In this document: in pieces, positions 22,915 through 25,542 of the stretch
Layout: every line of letters starts with the position of its first letter
Numbering within the stretch: the first letter of the stretch is position 1
Source: JARRRD01 sp037381085
GTDB taxonomy: Bacteria > Nitrospirota > Thermodesulfovibrionia > Thermodesulfovibrionales > UBA6898
Assembly (NCBI GenBank): GCA_037381085.1
Contig: JARRRD010000032.1
Coordinates: 1 to 25,542, forward strand
Length of the DNA stretch: 25,542 bases
Reading direction: 5' to 3'
Position numbers and translations under genes: made by a program
Notes under the pieces: generated by a model
The model's database searches: none
What the model saw: the letters and a program-made list of their open reading frames with translations, nothing else
What the model was told of the DNA's origin: nothing

Positions 22915-24063
22915 CTACTCATCCGAGACTTTTTCTCCGCAGTTCAGGCAGAACTTTGTCCCGGACGGCAGTTTGGCATGACAGTTCTTACACCGCAATT
23001 CGACGCTGAGGTCCAGGCCGCAGGAGGGACAGAACTTGTCCGCCGCATCAAGGTCCCTGTTGCATCTGGGACATTTCTTTATGACCACCATCTGATGCCC
23101 GCAGTGGGGACAGAAGCGGCTGTTAAGGGGAACGTCCCCATGACATGAGGGACAGTTGACGGTACCCTTTTCAGCAATTTTTTCCGGCGTAGGATTTCCG
23201 TTTCCCAATACTTTGTACAACATGCCCGGAATCATCATGCCCAGACCCGCGCCGACACCGAGCCCCATGCCCTGAGCAGCAGTGCCTCCTCCCTGGAGCC
23301 CGGCCCCGGACGAGGCAGCATCCCCCAAGGCCCTGGCGGCCTTATACTTGAGAAAATCATCAAGGTTTCCCACAGCGGCCATGCCCGACCTCTCGTCGAT
23401 CATCTTCTGAACATCCTCCGGCGGCGTTATCCGGTTTATATAGAAATCGACCATCTCCATGCCGTATTTGCGGAAGTCTTCGGTGAGCCGGGTCTTTACC
23501 GCAACGGCCATTTCGTCGTAATATTCGGGGAGGTTCAGAAGGCTGTCGACCTTTTCCCCAAGAAAATCGTTAAGCCTGGAGACGATGACGTCCCTGAGGT
23601 AGTCTTCAACATTTGATGTTTCGAAAGTCCCCTGTGTACCGACGAGCGTGTTGATAAAAAGGAGAGGCTGGGTCACCTGCATGGTGAATGTTCCGAAGGC
23701 ACGGAGACGGATGAGTCCGAACTTTTCGTCCTTGAAGGCCACGGGGTCTTTTGTGCCCCAGCGCATGTTCGTAAAGACCTTCAGGTTGACGAAATAAACC
23801 TCCGCCCTGAAAGGGCTTTTGAAGCCCCAGGGCAATGAAAATACCTTGGTCAGGATGGGCAGGTTCTGCGTGGAGATGGTGTGTCTTCCCGGCCCGACGA
23901 CATCCAGTCCCTTGCCGTCCCTGAAAAAAACCGCAGCCTGGTTTTCTCTCACTATCAGCTGGCCGCCGAACTTTATGGCTGCGGAGCCCTCCTCGGGATA
24001 GCGGTGCACGATCTCCTGACCCGTATTGTCAAACCACTCGATGACCTCCATAAATTCAGACAT
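22915..24063 (-). CDS. SPFH/band-7 protein with three C-terminal double-Cys zinc ribbons (YdjI-like)
   Basis: The 382-residue protein starts with an SPFH (stomatin/prohibitin/flotillin) domain of the 'virion core protein' type, including QLIVRENQAAVFFRDGKGLDVVGPGRHTIST and VYFVNLKVFTNMRWGTKDPVAF. A helical part (about 170-240) follows, then a Gly-rich linker with GLGVGAGLGMMIPGML that could touch the membrane. At the end are three consecutive CxxC-x10/11-CxxC ribbons: Cys 304/307/318/321, 331/334/345/348 and 358/361/372/375. SPFH proteins form oligomers on membranes. The Bacillus subtilis relative YdjI works with a zinc-ribbon protein and PspA in membrane stress. That parallel is family knowledge; the function here is inferred. 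AGGAGA overlaps the stop codon of the upstream gene and gives the start at ATG 24063. Confidence 0.88.
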   Translation of the reverse strand: MSEFMEVIEWFDNTGQEIVHRYPEEGSAAIKFGGQLIVRENQAAVFFRDGKGLDVVGPGRHTISTQNLPILTKVFSLPWGFKSPFRAEVYFVNLKVFTNMRWGTKDPVAFKDEKFGLIRLRAFGTFTMQVTQPLLFINTLVGTQGTFETSNVEDYLRDVIVSRLNDFLGEKVDSLLNLPEYYDEMAVAVKTRLTEDFRKYGMEMVDFYINRITPPEDVQKMIDERSGMAAVGNLDDFLKYKAARALGDAASSGAGLQGGGTAAQGMGLGVGAGLGMMIPGMLYKVLGNGNPTPEKIAEKGTVNCPSCHGDVPLNSRFCPHCGHQMVVIKKCPRCNRDLDAADKFCPSCGLDLSVELRCKNCHAKLPSGTKFCLNCGEKVSDE

Positions 24064-24072
24064 TGTCTTCTC

Positions 24073-24567
24073 CTATCGGGATTTTAACAGATCAAGCCGG
24101 TTAGAAAATTTCTTGCCGAATGCCTCTATCGCTTCATTCAGCTTCCGGACCTCTTCTTTTGCAGCCGACGGGTCCGCAGAAGAACCTCGAAGGACCTGTA
24201 ATGCCGCCTTGAAGGTTTCGATTTCATCGAAAAGGGAAAGGTCGAAAGAATACAGCTTGTCCAACTTATCCTGGTCTACCTTGTGAATATCGAACATGCC
24301 GCTGTAACCACGTTCGGCATACCTGATCACATTTGCGGTTTTGTCCATTTTGGAGGCTACGGTGTCGAGTGCGGGGAGAAGAGAAAGGTCGTCCCTGTCC
24401 ATGCAGTGTCTCTTCTCTTTTTCTATTTCGAGCTTCAATCCTTCAATTTCTGCGGAAAGCTTGAGTCGCACCGACTTGTCCGTATCACGCGAGGCCTCCC
24501 GGTCCTGGTAGCCGCCTATGCCCGGGATTATCCTCACAAGTCTCTCGAATTTTTCTGCAAGGCTCAT
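24073..24567 (-). CDS. Small helical (coiled-coil) protein of unknown function, first gene of SPFH operon
   Basis: The 164-residue product has no membrane span or signal. After a short amphipathic start it has IPGIGGYQDREASRDTDK (residues 14-31), the most distinctive segment. Long charged helices follow (RLKLSAEIEGLKLEIEKEKRH and later EEVRKLNEAIEAFGKKF), with coiled-coil character. A second distinctive piece is VIRYAERGYSGMFD. I cannot assign a named family. The gene is 9 nt upstream of the SPFH gene, and its stop codon TAG is part of the next gene's Shine-Dalgarno, so the two are tightly coupled. AGGAG 6 nt before the ATG at 24567 sets the start. By size and helicity it could fill a PspA-like partner role, but it shows no PspA sequence signature that I can see. 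Confidence 0.82.
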   Translation of the reverse strand: MSLAEKFERLVRIIPGIGGYQDREASRDTDKSVRLKLSAEIEGLKLEIEKEKRHCMDRDDLSLLPALDTVASKMDKTANVIRYAERGYSGMFDIHKVDQDKLDKLYSFDLSLFDEIETFKAALQVLRGSSADPSAAKEEVRKLNEAIEAFGKKFSNRLDLLKSR

Positions 24568-24661
24568 GTCTTCTCCTGTCCAGCAACGAGGAATCTGCAG
24601 ATGTTCCCTGTTCTATAAGATGAGATTCATTCACCCCATCTTTATCGCAGATGCCTGACCT

Positions 24662-24701
24662 ATTATATATAATCAAAATGAAAATCGGAATGGTTTAAAA
24701 T
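24662..24701. promoter_or_regulatory. Divergent promoter region built on a 12-bp palindrome
   Basis: The perfect palindrome ATTATATATAAT (24662-24673) places TATAAT on both strands. On the minus strand, TTCCGA (24690-24685) lies 17 bp upstream of it, giving a promoter for the coiled-coil/SPFH operon with a leader of about 90 nt. On the plus strand a second box, TAAAAT (24696-24701), ends 9 nt before the ATG of the DUF362 gene. The two units therefore share overlapping control. Confidence 0.5.
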
Positions 24702-24710
24702 AGCCCTGTT

Positions 24711-25542
24711 ATGTCGAAGGTCGTTTTCAGGAGGGCGTCTTATGCATACGAAGGGCTCAGGCCGGCTTTTTTCGAGGTCATCGATTCCGTTGCCGACGGC
24801 CTGATCACGAGGGGCAGCCGTGTAGTGATCAAGCCGAACCTCCTCGCTCCGGCGCATCCGGACAGCGCCATGCTTACACATCCTGCGGTTGTGAGGGCCG
24901 CTGTCGAGTACGTGATCGAAAAGGGCGCGAGACCCTGCATCTCTGACAGTCCTGCGATGGGTTCCTTCGGGAAGGTTCTGGAGACAAGCGGGATCAGGGA
25001 TGCCCTCAGAGGCCACGATGTCGTGTTCAGGGAATTCAGGGACTCCAGAGCCGTTGGAGTAGGAGATCCGTTCAAGAAGATAGAGATAGCGTCGGACGCC
25101 CTTGATGCAGACCTGCTGATCAACCTGCCTAAATTGAAGACGCACTCCCAGATGCTCCTGACACTCGGTGTCAAGAACATGTACGGCTGCGTCGTCGGAC
25201 TCAGAAAGCCGGAATGGCATTTAAGGGCAGGCGTGCACAGGGAGATGTTCGCGCGCCTGCTCGTAGAGATTTACAGGGCTGTCGGACCGGAGGTGACAGT
25301 GATGGACGGGATACTGGCGATGGAAGGCGAAGGCCCGGGGAAGAGCGGAACGCCACGGGAAATCGGTGCTCTTATCGGCAGCAGGGACGCGGTGGCGCTC
25401 GATGTTGCCGTGTGCAGAATGCTCGGTCTCGACCCATATCGTCTTCTGACAAACAGGGCAGCCCGCGAAATGGGGCTTGTCGGGGATGAAGTAGAGATGG
25501 AAGGCGACGTGCCCCGCATTGAGGATTTTCGATTGCCTGAGA
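24711..25542 (+). CDS. DUF362-family protein, 3'-truncated by window
   Basis: An open frame from ATG 24711 runs 277 codons to the right edge without a stop. It has the DUF362 pattern: VVIKPNLLAPAHPD near residue 40, LTHPAVVRAAVEYVIEKGARP, ISDSPAMGSFGK, then INLPKLKTHSQMLLTLGVKNMYGCVVG. Later come VTVMDGILAMEGEGPGKSGTPREIGALI and AVALDVAVCRMLGLDP. Family members are often joined to a ferredoxin-type 4Fe-4S domain at the C-terminus, which would lie beyond this window. Their biochemical role is poorly known. There is no Shine-Dalgarno, and TAAAAT ends 9 nt upstream, so the gene fits the leaderless pattern of several others here. It is divergent from the SPFH operon. Confidence 0.88.
   Translation, partial: MSKVVFRRASYAYEGLRPAFFEVIDSVADGLITRGSRVVIKPNLLAPAHPDSAMLTHPAVVRAAVEYVIEKGARPCISDSPAMGSFGKVLETSGIRDALRGHDVVFREFRDSRAVGVGDPFKKIEIASDALDADLLINLPKLKTHSQMLLTLGVKNMYGCVVGLRKPEWHLRAGVHREMFARLLVEIYRAVGPEVTVMDGILAMEGEGPGKSGTPREIGALIGSRDAVALDVAVCRMLGLDPYRLLTNRAAREMGLVGDEVEMEGDVPRIEDFRLPE

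Noticed and set aside
25214..25489. 91-codon plus-strand frame at the right end
   Set aside because: It overlaps the DUF362 frame, which is open from 24711 to the edge and shows strong family motifs. The shorter frame is compositionally biased and featureless.

Overview
The window reads as roughly 25.5 kb of a Gram-negative chromosome with moderate GC. It encodes LPS-type family-9 (heptosyltransferase-like) glycosyltransferases, a lipoprotein solute-binding protein, a type IV pilin and GlnE. The gene mix, a divergent UvrA, and many short palindromic or tandem repeats between (and inside) genes resemble uncultivated Nitrospirota or deltaproteobacterial genomes. That placement is an impression from the sequence, not a tested assignment. 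No rRNA, tRNA, CRISPR array or transposase gene was seen.

Region 1 (1-7.3 kb) is a surface-polysaccharide locus. It holds a sugar-nucleotide epimerase, a UDP-sulfoquinovose synthase (sqdB) on the minus strand, two family-2 glycosyltransferases, two family-9 glycosyltransferases and one GT4 glycosyltransferase. Three genes are visibly broken. The epimerase and the GT4 gene each lost an internal block together with the reading frame. The first family-9 gene lost its N-terminal nucleotide-fold start and has two in-frame TGA codons upstream. Their neighbours are intact, so the locus is either decaying or was mis-assembled.

Region 2 (7.3-9.6 kb) encodes a polyprenyl-phosphate-mannose synthase-like protein, a TPR-like membrane protein and a cysteine-free type IV pilin with a Ser/Thr-rich stretch. 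A 356-bp repeat-filled intergenic region follows, carrying a complete 89-bp nested palindromic element. Shorter half-copies of that element lie near 6.1 kb and 22.8 kb.

Region 3 (9.6-14.5 kb) holds uvrA, whose reading frame contains two 7-bp tandem repeats, a 14-bp-period repeat and a 21-bp palindrome. A multi-membrane-span protein of unknown function lies convergent to it.

Region 4 (14.5-21.1 kb) has a Dpp/Opp-type peptide-binding protein and two permeases without their ATPases, followed by glnE, the bifunctional glutamine-synthetase adenylyltransferase.

Region 5 (21.1-24.7 kb, minus strand) is a three-gene set: a small coiled-coil protein, an SPFH/band-7 protein with three zinc ribbons, and a large double-zinc-ribbon protein of unknown function. 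It resembles the SPFH and zinc-ribbon partners of phage-shock/membrane-stress systems and is the best candidate here for an under-described system. A divergent promoter separates it from Region 6, a DUF362-family gene that runs off the right edge.

A recurring regulatory pattern is visible. Several first genes have a -10 box only 6-12 nt before the start codon and no Shine-Dalgarno sequence, suggesting leaderless mRNAs. Downstream genes in the same window carry strong Shine-Dalgarno sites.
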